Of a DNA stretch of 64,000 nt, positions 34,446 to 44,941 are shown piece by piece (position 1 is the stretch's first letter; each line of letters starts with the position of its first letter). Made by a program: the position numbers and the translations under genes. Source of the stretch: Hyphodiscus hymeniophilus (Eukaryota; Ascomycota; Leotiomycetes; Helotiales; Hyphodiscaceae). The notes beneath the pieces are model-generated. The model searched no databases, was not told the DNA's origin, and saw nothing but the letters and a program-made list of their open reading frames with translations. The stretch covers positions 2,232,001 through 2,296,000 of the forward strand of contig VNKQ01000005.1 in NCBI GenBank assembly GCA_016508695.1, written 5' to 3'.

Positions 34446-37400
34446 ATGCCCACCTTGTCATACCATTCCACCACCTTCGAATCAGCCTCCACGCAGGAGG
34501 CAAACGACACGACGTCTTCTCAAATCTTCCTCTCGCGCGGCGTCGCAGGCTCGGACTCCGATCCGTCAACGCCTCTGAATGGCTCCTCAGTGGTGGTATC
34601 TTCCACATTCGAATCGAGCTCGAGGCACATCCTGAGTCTTGGAGACGCCTCGCGCCATGCGAATGTGGAAAGGTTGTTTCGAGCATCGACTGTGACAGAT
34701 GATTCAAGTAGGTCGAAGCCCTAAAGCCTTGAATATTCCAATGACTGAGCATCACAGAGGAAGGTTCATGCGGGTTCTTTATTCAAAATGCCAGGAGATC
34801 CCGATATCTTACTTCCACAGATGGCGGATCCGCTGATCTCCCACATGAAACCAGACACTCTACGACGCCCATGGCCAGCTCCGAATTCTCCGAAGAGCCT
34901 GAAGGCATCCACTCTGAAGCACCCTTGTATACGCCCAAGGTCATCGATAAAGATAGAGGCAAAGGGAAAGAGGTTGAGCGGGGTAGAAGTCTGGAAAAGG
35001 GTCCGAAATATCCCAATCCACTTGTGAGGGCTGATTCATGGCGTCTACCAAGCACGACGGCAATTGAACTGAATGCCCGCCCAATTTCCAAACGACCAAG
35101 TCGAAGCAGCACGTTTTTCGAGAATCCCTCGGATCCTTGTGCCGTTCTCGATGATAAGATGTTGGAGCCTTGTCCAGGTTCGTGCTTACAGGATATATCT
35201 GGAGCGCCCGTATTCTTGAAGAATGAGGGTGCAGAAGAATCGATGCTAACTTTAATGTCTAATAGCGCATATCTCGTTGTGTAGCACGTTTTCAGAGGTG
35301 CTGGATTCACGCGATCGCCAACGAGCGAAAACAACGCCTGGTGTTCGTCCTGTTTCCTTGAAGCCGCACGTTCGGTCTCCTACCACTGTATTTAACGAAT
35401 GCAAACCACACTGTCCCGCTCCTATTCTGCCCCCACAAAGCTAGCTGGGTTGCAACTGGAGGCAGAACACAAATCGTTCAGCACCGATCAGCGAGCTGGA
35501 CCCGACCTTTCTCCTTCGCTTGCAGCTGGCTTACCGACCGAAGTCATACAAAATATATTCTACAGTCTCCATCCTATAGATTTCAATGCCGCGAGACATA
35601 CTTGCCGATCATGGTTCGTTAACAGCCTCGAAAAATCGTTACTAGACACTATGTTGAGACGCGGTGGCTGGTCCTCAAGCATACCTCGAAGTCTACAAAA
35701 AAATCGTCCGAAATTGCAATATGCTTCAAAGGACCAGGATACTGTGAATGAAGAGTGGCAGATGAGCAAGCGACTTTCTCGAGAATGCGCTCTTGGATCA
35801 AACTGGTCAGGAGAGGGTCTTTGCAACACAAGGTTCGTAACCTCATCAATTTCTTCATCAAGCGTTCACGTCATTTGTTATTTGAGCAATAGACTATAGG
35901 CGATCTGCAAGTACGTCGTCTCCTCCGGGCTTGATTAGTTGCCATTCTCCTGGAATCATTATCCGAGCCCAACGTCCAGTATGTTTGGATTATTGAGAAT
36001 TCCACTAATCATTTCCTCTTCACCGAATCTTTCAAATGACCTTTTCAACGCGTTCTTGGCCTTTTCCAGAGCTCCAATCTTATCCCGGCTTTTGATCGAT
36101 TAGTCAATTGCTGACTGACACGAAATAGTAATTCGCCATTCGTTCAAACCTCGACGACCGATTTTACGGACGTCGCAGTTCACTACCCCGGGCTAAACTC
36201 CTCAGGGACTATCTTCACGGTTAGCTGCTGCGGCAAATTCCTTATGGCCGCCAATGGTTGCTTGATCTATGTCTACGAGCTTAACAAGACCCATGACGGT
36301 TCGGACACTGATGAACCAGGGCCTCTGCGGCCAGTGACGAGTATATTATGCCCTCGAAGAGTCTTGGCATGTAGCATGGACACCTCTTCTCATCGATACG
36401 CAGTCGCTGTTCTATTGGATGATCGCATGGGCTTGGTCTGCGAAATCAGCCCTTACAATGTCGCTGCCTCGTCCCGGTTTGCCAGTCAGTCAGAGCAACC
36501 CGGGTTCGGCAAACCTGAGAGCTCTGAGAATGATAGGACTTCGCTCCTTGATCATATTTCGTTGAATACTTCTGGCTCCAATTCCCGTTTGACTCGTCCT
36601 TCAAGCGAGCCTCCCTTCGTATTCCCTGGAATAGCCGCTACTCCACCGCTGGGTCCAGCTCTCGTTCCTGACGAATCTGCTTGGCAAGATATGTACAGCA
36701 GCACCTCACATGGAGCTGCGAGAACCAAGGGACCGAATTCAACACGCTCCTCAAACAGCGTGCACACAGTCAGTCCTAGAAGCCGAACACAGTCCATAAT
36801 ACTGCCCCGTATAGAGTCCAAGTCTATGCCAATTGAAAATGGCCCTCGTTCATTGTACCGTGGCCTCTGCTCTGACGATGATCCGCCTCGTTCTGTGGCT
36901 ATATGTCCACAACGCCGTTGCGTCGCATTTGGATGTTCTGCTGGCATTGAGCTCCACTGGGTTGATGCTCTCACAGGCCAAGATTTAAACAGATGGTTTC
37001 CACTTACAGCACCGAGCGACTATTTGTTCTTTCTCCCGCCAAGAAAACGTGTTGACTCGGCAAAAAAGTTGAGGCTCATCAGTAGTGCTGCTAGACCTGG
37101 AGAGCGGGCAGCGATCGGCGATAGAGCTTTCGGATGGAGGACGAACAATAGCCCGTTCTGGAAGACTCTTGGCCGTGCATCTCAGGCAGTAGACGACGAA
37201 GAAATCGCCAGTCAGGTCCAAGGCATGGGTTCGCGATTGAGAAGCGAGGTCCGTATGAGGGGATTGAGGGGTAGAGAGGATTATTGTGATCACTACCGAG
37301 CTATTCCCCTTAGCGACGGGTACCACATTCTCTTCACGGATCCAAGTACTGGTTTGCTGTGTCTTGGAACTGATGCCCCTGTGGGAGGACCTACCAAGTT

Positions 37401-38418
37401 GCTGCGCAAGATCTGGTTCCAAGGTCCGACAGGAGAAGGCAATCCAATTGCATATGCTAGTGGACCTGATCTAACATATGGCGTCCGAGTCGTTGCGGCC
37501 TTCGGAACTGGTTTAGAACAGAGCATATGGTTTTTCTCGGTGCCAGGCGATGTCTTCGCCGCCGATAATCAAAACTATCCCACGATTCCCAAAAGCTCAT
37601 CGCTCAAGTCCGGCACCGACTGGGAGGGCCAAAATCTCGAATGGTTGAAATGGGCACCAGATGATGGGCTTCAAGAATGGCTCAAACAATCTCAAGATCC
37701 TGCTCCTGGTCTCGTACCTCGAAATGTTTGGCCAGTAAAGATAAAAGGTCAAAAAATCGGCAAGCTTCGAAACTTGGTCGATTTGGCTATCGATTCTGGC
37801 CCAAGCATGAACATTTGGGCCTTTAGCAACGAGGGCGTGGCAAAGGTATGGCAGATCGATGATGGCAGATTAGACGGTTTTGTCACAGAGCGACGGGTTT
37901 CGAGAGATGGAACGATTCGAATGGTGGATCGGGATGGAGATATCGAGATGTCCGACGCACCGCGACTGTCTTCCACGTCTCCTGAGATACTTGTTGCTTC
38001 TCTGTCACTAGACGTCAAATCGCCTAACGTTGAGATGAGCGATGGCCCGTCCCCGCCCTCAACCGCCGGTGATTACGCCCTTCCTCTATCGCACACACAA
38101 GAATCATTCGATGGCACTGCGTCGTTCGCCTTATCATCGGCAGCTGTATTTACCACGAGGGCCGAACGGCGTTATGGCTTCCATCGCAGTATGAGTCGAG
38201 TAAATTATGACGCGGGCTCGGACATTCTAATGGAAGATCTGCAAGGCTCGGAGACTGAGGACATGTCAAGAGGTTTATTTGATGAGGTCGCGTTGGCTCA
38301 GGCCGGCAACCTGGTTTATAAGACTTTTCACAGATCCGAGAGCCTTTACTTGAGACATGGGGAAGACTTTGTTGAGCATTTGACTGGAGTTGCAAGGATC
38401 GATATTGAGATTCGATGA
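34446..38418 (+). CDS. F-box protein with long C-terminal beta-propeller-like region
   Basis: Best model, all phases kept: 34446-34707, 34758-35177, 35266-35387, 35441-35832 and 36129-38418, giving 1,161 aa. An N-terminal 230 residues are Ser/Thr/Pro-rich and disordered. The F-box follows (LSPSLAAGLPTEVIQNIFYS, LHPIDFNAARHTCRSWFVN). A region like a WD/YVTN propeller starts VAVHYPGLNSSGTIFTVSCC and GKFLMAANGCLIYVYELN, with CPRRVLACSMDTSSHRYAVA, then SVAICPQRRCVAFGCSAGIE and LHWVDALTGQDLNRWFPL. F-box proteins bring substrates to SCF ubiquitin ligases; the target is unknown. The intron at 35388-35440 has a weak acceptor context, and the 296-bp intron 35833-36128 could hide a small exon, though the single-intron reading is the simplest in phase. 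Confidence 0.75.
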
Positions 38419-39331
38419 GAGTTTCATGGCCATGTCAAAGAAAGGGTTTGGTATTCTGAGATTGGGAACATCATTTTCGTAGACTGGTTCTCCAAAGGGA
38501 AGACTGGGTCTGACTAGATTGTTTTGACGATAGAGCACCGCCTGGTGAAGCCCTAGATACATAATAGATATATTTCTTCCCATTACCTATTGCGAATTCC
38601 GAACTCGTCTTCTCTTTAATGTCTTCACTAGTGAAAAGCCCTGTTATTGAACAGCGACTGCTGCAGTCCCCTTTTTCTTAATTGCATGACCGTGTTATCA
38701 TGCAAAGAATTCTTGTTCTGCTAGATAGAGCACCGTATTTGATAAGTAGAATGGGGGCAAGAGGTTTTCGTGTCTGCTGCTATCGAAGCTCTCCACTTGA
38801 ACTGATCAGAATGACAGGGGAACGATAGGCCGACAGATATTTCTGGCGGAAAGACTGCCAGGGTTTTGCTACAGTATCGTAACTGCTAGCCTTCGACTGA
38901 CAACGTGATTGGCTGCAGCACGACTAATTCGTGCAATAAGTTTCATGGCTTAAGGTGGCCGAGAGCAATTGGTATTCTCCACTGGGACTCCACTGGGAGC
39001 GGAAATCAAATCTAGGTGATGGAAAGTTATGAGAGGGAAGAGGCTGGCAGGCAGCAGGTTACTGTGGCAGCGCGCTGGCAGGTGTCGAGGACTCGAGGCT
39101 GGACCACAAGCCATATAAATTTCAGCCCTGGTCGGGTTTCCCTCGGGAGACAAAGGTCCAAGTCTCAAGTTTCTGAGGTCTTTCGTTCGGCATCAACCGA
39201 AATATACGCAAGCTGTATCAAACCAGAAGAGAAGAGCAGACAAGTTCCCATTCTACCAATCTAAACACTAACAGTACATCACTCAATTTAGTCCTGTCTT
39301 CAAGATGTACAAAACCCACTTATATACTTAT
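38419..39331. other. Intergenic between convergent F-box and HNH genes
   Basis: No gene recognised on either strand. The short ORF at 39016-39264 has no motif. Confidence 0.4.
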
Positions 39332-40884
39332 TCATCTTGATTCATCGTCGCTATCGTCGTCCACGACATTCCAACGGTTCCGTGGTATCAGAACAGAGAG
39401 AATATCCTTGACACTAACATCTTCGCGATCATCAGCGATCTTGCTACCCTCAAATGAATTCTTGATAATTTCCTCCTGTTCAGGCAGGAGGTGGTCGCCA
39501 ATAGATTCTCCTAGCTTCTTGACCATGGCTTTTCGCAGATAGGCGCCTTTCCAAATTATTAGTCTTTACTCGGAAAGCAAAATCTTGAAGCCGGGGAATT
39601 ATTCGCAAAAACGCCCCACAACGAAAAGAATGTCTCTTACCTGGTGTCGACCACAATCTTCCCATCTTGGTCTTGTCTCTGACCTCTTGCCACCCGGGGG
39701 TTAATTCTCTATACGCCTTTATGAGGCACATCCAGTAGTGGAAATACAAGAAGCGCTTCTGTGGGCGGGCATCGCTGTCTTTCGGGAACTCTAAGAAGGT
39801 TCCGTCATACTCGTCCCACTTCTTCCCAGGAGAAATGAACTCGTCTCTGAGACTCTCGTCCATCAAAATGAGCTGCCACTCATCTGGCTTTCCGGCGACC
39901 TCACGTGGCAGTAAACAGAACTGGTAGTTATCGTACGCTTCCTCGAAGGTTCTTTCCATGGCAAGCCCATTACCCATAGACCACATCAATCTGTAGCCGT
40001 CATCATCAAAAAGATGCCCCATTGTCTCGTAGCCGATCTTGTAAGGGACCAAGTGAGCCGCTCTTCTAGACTGGTAGGGGCCGAAGGACTTGGTAATTGG
40101 ACACCAGACAGGTCCGTGCCGTTTAGGTTGGAAACCATAGTACTTATATAGATCCTCTCTCCATTGTATTTGCTCCCCATCTCGACCAGGGGGTTTCCCA
40201 CGAAGGAGGTTATAGAAGTACATCGACAGATGTAAGTCCATACGTTGCTCGTCTTTGCCTGACTCGACAACGATGTCATCAATCTCGAATAAAACTCTAT
40301 CCCGTTGGCGGTGGATGGTTACATCTCCGTTGAACAGTTTGTTCTGTTTTCGAGTGAGATCTCGCATCTCTACCTCGAACTCTTCATGGGTGATTTTGTT
40401 TGCCTTATAGTTCTCTGCAAGGCATGATATACTTGCTTTGTTCATCCCGTCGATGAGCTTGCGTTGCTCAATAACAGTGCCTAGGTAGTTTATTTCGGCG
40501 ACTATTATGCCTTCAGATTAGTATGTATGACTATAGGGTTGAAATATGCTTGTCAAAATGCTGACTTACGTCGTCGCTCAGCGAAAGACTTATTGGTAAC
40601 TAAGGAGAGTTCGGAGGCCTAATAATTATAGCTTGAATTAGTATTTTGTTGCATAGTACCAGCTTTAGTATAATATATACATTAGGCAAGGGTATATCGC
40701 GTGGTGTGATATTTAGGAGTGAACCTACCTTGCGCTTGATCGTTCCATGATAAGTCTTTAAGCTATTCGAAACTGTTCTGGCCCTCTCTAAGTGACTCAT
40801 AGCCTTTGCAGAGCTAGTTCGCTCTGGAATCTTGCCAACGAGGTTTACGAATGGCTCTCCGCTGAAGTCTGAATTTGAAGCCAT
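39332..40884 (-). CDS. Fungal HNH_2-like nuclease-domain protein
   Basis: Four exons on the minus strand: 40729-40884, 40570-40618, 39641-40501 and 39332-39546, giving 426 aa. The N-terminal part is helical (HLERARTVSNSLKTYHGTIK, LAEINYLGTVIEQRKLIDGM). The central domain resembles the fungal HNH_2 family: GPVWCPITKSFGPYQSRRAA, AAHLVPYKIGYETMGHLF, then RLMWSMGNGLAMERTFEEAY and DNYQFCLLP. The first His (AAH) and the Asn (GNGL) are present, but the usual second catalytic His after NGL is not clear (MERTFEEAYDN), so nuclease activity may be lost. The C-terminal tail is acidic (VVDDDSDDESR). Such proteins are expanded in filamentous ascomycetes with unknown function. A 68-bp duplication lies directly upstream of the ATG. 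Confidence 0.75.
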
Positions 40885-40887
40885 GGT

Positions 40888-41023
40888 GACGAAGAAGGAA
40901 GAAAGAGAAAGCTTCTTCTAATAGCTGTGGAATTTTGATTCCAAAGTGGATAACAGACGAAGAAGGGAGAAAGAGAAATTTTCTTCTAATAGCTGTAGAA
41001 TTTTGATTTCAAACTGGATAAAA
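40888..41023 (+). repeat. 68-bp tandem duplication in the HNH gene promoter
   Basis: Two copies, 40888-40955 and 40956-41023, begin GACGAAGAAGG. A partial third begins at 41024. Differences between copies include G-to-A and C-to-T changes (GCTGTGG/GCTGTAG, GATTCC/GATTTC). Confidence 0.9.
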
Positions 41024-41359
41024 GACGAAGAAGAAGGCGTGGTTAGAAAATTATAATCTCGACTGGTCCAAAATGAGTAGCGCAACGTCACTTGCTACTA
41101 GCTCAGGGTGGACTAAACGGGAAGTACCACAGAGAACCCCAGAAGTAGCTTCCTACCACCCGCGGGTTCAAATGATTAGCATGACAAAACTTGGGGTCTT
41201 CTTATTAGAAGTTACGATTCGAGTGGAAGTAAAGCATTAGGTATAGTACAATGTTTGATAACTGATCCCTAACTGCGGCGCAGATCCTAATATGTAGCAT
41301 ATTATTCTTCCGAAAAGACGCCATTGCATCAGTGAGTATTAACAATTCTGGAGCTGAGC
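41024..41359. other. Intergenic, nothing recognised
   Basis: Upstream side of the HNH gene and 3' flank of the LtrA-like gene. A tRNA-like GGTTCAAAT at about 41165 has no matching arms. Confidence 0.4.
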
Positions 41360-43463
41360 TTAACCTCGAAGACTGTTCGTGAACACGTCCCAAAAGGTGA
41401 CGGATGTCTTGGTCACCGACCATTCCTTAGTAGTTACAGCGTAGTCGAAGATGATGACTATTCGCATTCTTCAGCTATTCTTGAAAGTTACAATCCACCT
41501 CAAAAACTCACCTGTTGTATAGGAGAGCAACACCGACGGCAAAATCCACGGGCTCTCGAGGTATTTGTTGAATTCTCTACGATTGACCGTGATCAGGGAT
41601 AGAAGGCTAAGAGCAACGCCACTGACAATGCGCATAACAGCTCTGTACATTTCCATCTGATTCGGGATGATCTCCATGATGCCTCTGGGATATGAACGAG
41701 ACCCGGGTTTGACGGATTTCTGGCTGAGGATCCCAACAATGCCCAGGAATATTAAGGTCGTCCCAGCTGTCACAAAAAAGTAGATAAATATGATCTGATA
41801 TGAGGTGTTGATTTCAAGAAAAGCTCCTTCACTATCGTCGGACTCTGAGCTTGTCTCGGGTGGCTTGATATCAAAGATCCCAAAGATGCCAACAGAGAGC
41901 GCATCGAGGAGGGCTTGCTTGGCAAAAGATAGAGATGTAGCATTGGGATCCGTGGAATTCGAATCAAGCACAGCGTTACTGAACCGAGCCAGCGCCTTTT
42001 CGATAGTGCCGTTGTCGAGGCGAAAGGTAACGACAGAATCATGAACTGTCAGGTTGACGTCGGCGACTAAAGTGGGGAGATCTTGCGACATTGTGTTAAT
42101 TAAGTCGATTCTCCTCTGCATGCCGTGGATAATTCCTACGGCATACCGCCACGGTATCATCACCTGGCAATTAAGTTCGATCAGTGACTGCTATTGACTT
42201 TCTGGAGACTGTACCTTGACTGCTGCCAGGAGAAGCACAAGGCTGATGTGATAAGGGAAATGCAAGAAGCTCCAGACTTGCTGGCGGATGGGCCCCACTT
42301 CCTTTTCTTTGATCCGGTCGGAGTACAATAAAAACAAAAAGTACTACTTCTTCATCAGAGTATTCCTAGCTTGGGGGATCTTCTTTAGATTTGAGAACTT
42401 ACGTTAATGAGGAAACCACACACAAGTTGCCCAATGATTCTTCCATCATCTTGTATCCCAACACTAGAGAAAACGATGCTAGTCGCTTCTGTCAGACCAA
42501 TTATTCCTTCTCCAAGGATGATGAGGGTGATCAGAGTCATGCGCTCGACCATGTGGGTGTTTTGATAGTTGACTGTAGGGAAGTGGCATGACACGCAGAA
42601 GTCGAAGGCTGTCTCCAGAATAGCGACTATGTACCAGGAAAAGTATCCTTTTACCCGAGGTTGAGTGGCCAGGAAGCCGAAGGCGACACCAAGATATATT
42701 GCTGCCGAGACGAGTTTGGATAGCATGATCAATACTAGAGGAATCCATATTCTTTTCCGTGTCGCCTTGTCTCGAGGTCGTGATCGTTGGGCGAGATACG
42801 CTACCTTTGCATATTGTAGACATAAGGCTGTCCTACTAGCCATCAATATTATAGAAAATGTGAAGAAGTAGTGCAAATGAATGCTGTCTCGTCCCTCACT
42901 CGGATGAAAGTTCCATCCGGTGACAGCAAAGCCGCCCATGACCGCCAGTTGTAGTGCTTTGCAGAACCGATCGAACACCGAATTTGTTTCAAATCGCATG
43001 TCGAATAGGGCGACTTGAAGCCAGGTGAACCAGAGGATACAAAAGAAGCCGACATAGTCTGAAAGTGCTAAGTTGAACGTCAGCTCGGACTATGTTGCAT
43101 TACCCCGGTGAGATATGTGACAATACAGAAATACTTACAGTGCCGACCATCGATCTCATGCTGGGAAGTGAAGCTGGTCAAGTTAGCGACAAAATATAGA
43201 TCGTAGTACAACTCGATATTGGTTGTTTCTGTAAAGTGCTTCCAGATCGTGTTGCTGAGTTCTCTCGAAGAAGATCCGGCTTTCGGGGACGCTACTTCCT
43301 CCTCGGTAGGTATCGCGAGGGGGTTTCCCCAAAATGGTATTGGTTTCGAAACTGCCGACTGCTCTGAAGGCTGCATACTTGTCTTGAAGAAAGGCTCGTG
43401 CAGACCCTGAAAGAGAGTTTTTGATCGAGCTAAGTGCAGTGCAGCTTGATTCAAAGCCCGCAT
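41360..43463 (-). CDS. LtrA-family (low temperature requirement A) membrane protein
   Basis: Five exons on the minus strand: 43139-43463, 42403-43067, 42215-42343, 41512-42163 and 41360-41457, giving 622 aa. The N-terminal domain has the LtrA hallmark TTNIELYYDLYFVANLTSFT, then DYVGFFCILWFTWLQVALFD and multiple membrane helices (FFTFSIILMASRTALCLQYA, LVLIMLSKLVSAAIYLGVAF). Another LtrA block is HMVERMTLITLIILGEGIIG. A Ser/Asp-rich loop (TSSESDDSEGAF) separates later helices (YQIIFIYFFVTAGTTLIFLG, IVSGVALSLLSLITVN). LtrA was named from a cold-growth phenotype in Listeria; the molecular role in fungi is unknown. The last exon (VIIFDYAVTTKEWSVTKTSV) is chosen because GTGAGT precedes a frame that would otherwise end 18 codons later; that alternative stop at 41471 is possible. 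Confidence 0.82.
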
Positions 43464-43770
43464 TTACAGTAGACTTTTTTTGGGCACGGAGAGCCTTTCT
43501 AGATATCACCATCCTACGTAAGTGGCTTGTTGGCATACTTTATGTCTCTAAATTTGTGAAATTGTGAACAGATGTGGTAAGTGGTAACACAGTATGAAAA
43601 CGCCACTGGCCCTCCTGTCCAGTAACACATAGACTGTAAGCGCTGGAACCTTTGCTGCCTACCACTACGCAACTGACTTCTCGCCAAAATTTACTCCTTA
43701 TGGGAGAAGATAAATCGGCACAGGATGGATTCGGATCATACGGTCTTAAAAGTTCGGCCCCTCCGAGCTG
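43464..43770. other. Short intergenic stretch, nothing recognised
   Basis: Promoter side of the LtrA-like gene and 3' flank of the GPI-type gene. Confidence 0.4.
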
Positions 43771-44596
43771 TCATAGCAGCATGAGGAGCCCGATTAGAGA
43801 CGCCACAACCCATAGGTCTGCCGCTACTCCTTCGGCATAATTCTTTGTCGGAGTTGCTGCCGTTGCGGCTGCTGTTGTCTTGGTTCCAGAGTTGGGTACG
43901 GTTGTTGTTGGTCCTGTTGTTGTGCTCTTTGAGGTCGTTGTCGAATCGGCTGCGGTAGTCTGGGATGTTATAGAGATTGTGCTACTCTGGATTATGCCAG
44001 AGGGCAGGCCAAGAGTGCTCCCGTTGCTTCCGATTGTTGCACATTCAGCTGCAAGGAATGTTTCCGATGCTAAGGCAGAGGACACGCAACCCTGTGAGTT
44101 GTTGGAAATGATACAAAACTTACGCACGGAGATACAGTACCAGTGGGTAAAATACACTTCCATCCACTCTGGTCACATTGACACAGTTGTAAGTGCACTG
44201 TCCGTTTCCAGCGGTGGGAGAATCTTGGTAGCAAAGAGCTCCCTGCTTGTCGGCGCCTGTACCAGCTGGGTAACATGTAAGGCTGCGTACACATTAGTAG
44301 TGACTCTCGTAATGAATCAGGTGTAGGAGGTTGCTCCCACTCATCTTCGCAGTTTCCAGGTGTGGGACAGCCATCGAGACAACGCAGGATTACATTATTG
44401 TCCAAACTGCTTCCCCCTTCACAGTAGAAGCCACCAAGTACCGGGCAAGTGAAATTGATATTTGGATCTCCGTTGCAATCCGAAGCCAGTGTTAAGATCG
44501 ACCTGATGAGAGGAGACTTGAGTCAATAAGACGGTTTGTGGCAATGGGAACTAACCTTGACACCGACAGTGATATGAAATATCGTAGAAGATGCAT
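43771..44596 (-). CDS. Secreted Cys-rich, Ser/Thr-rich protein with probable GPI anchor
   Basis: Minus-strand model: 44556-44596, 44124-44502 and 43771-44091, giving 246 aa. The start MHLLRYFISLSVSRSILTLA is a signal peptide split by an intron. The Cys-rich head has SDCNGDPNINFTCPVLGGFY, CEGGSSLDNNVILRCLDGC and CEDEWEQPPTP. A Thr/Ser-rich stalk (TTAADSTTTSKSTTTGPTTT) follows, then a hydrophobic C-terminus (LWVVASLIGLLMLL) typical of a GPI signal. The middle (about 44160-44330) is uncertain: another frame reads CYPAGTGADKQGALCYQD and TAGNGQCTYNC, so an unrecognised intron or frameshift may lie there. The 32-bp intron 44092-44123 is unusually short. The family is not recognised; a cell-surface role is inferred. 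Confidence 0.6.
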
Positions 44597-44941
44597 CTCG
44601 GGATGAAACAGCTTGGGATGTAGATGGAGAGTATGAGGAAGTATGTGGATATGCACTGAATGGCATGATCCAGACCGCGCTTTATCATTTCAAGCACCTT
44701 CCATGAGGCCAAGCAGATCAGCTGAACTCAGCGACTGGTCAGCCAATGGACTTTTCATAAAATAGTAGAGAGCTACAGGGACGCCAAAGTGGTGGCGCAC
44801 TCTCGGAGCTTAGGCTGCCACCTCTGCCTCGGTGACTCTATTCACCCTTAAACTGCCATGCCAGACAGATATTTGAACAATCAGCGGGTCAACAACCAAG
44901 AAATTCAAGGCAATACATATCTCCTGCGTTGAGATTAACGC
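44597..44941. promoter_or_regulatory. Divergent promoter of two surface/membrane genes
   Basis: 345 bp between the starts of the minus-strand GPI-type gene and the plus-strand membrane protein gene. No specific motif was identified. Confidence 0.4.

Noticed and set aside
41150..41185. tRNA-like GGTTCAAAT sequence
   Set aside because: No matching T-stem, anticodon arm or acceptor stem around it.
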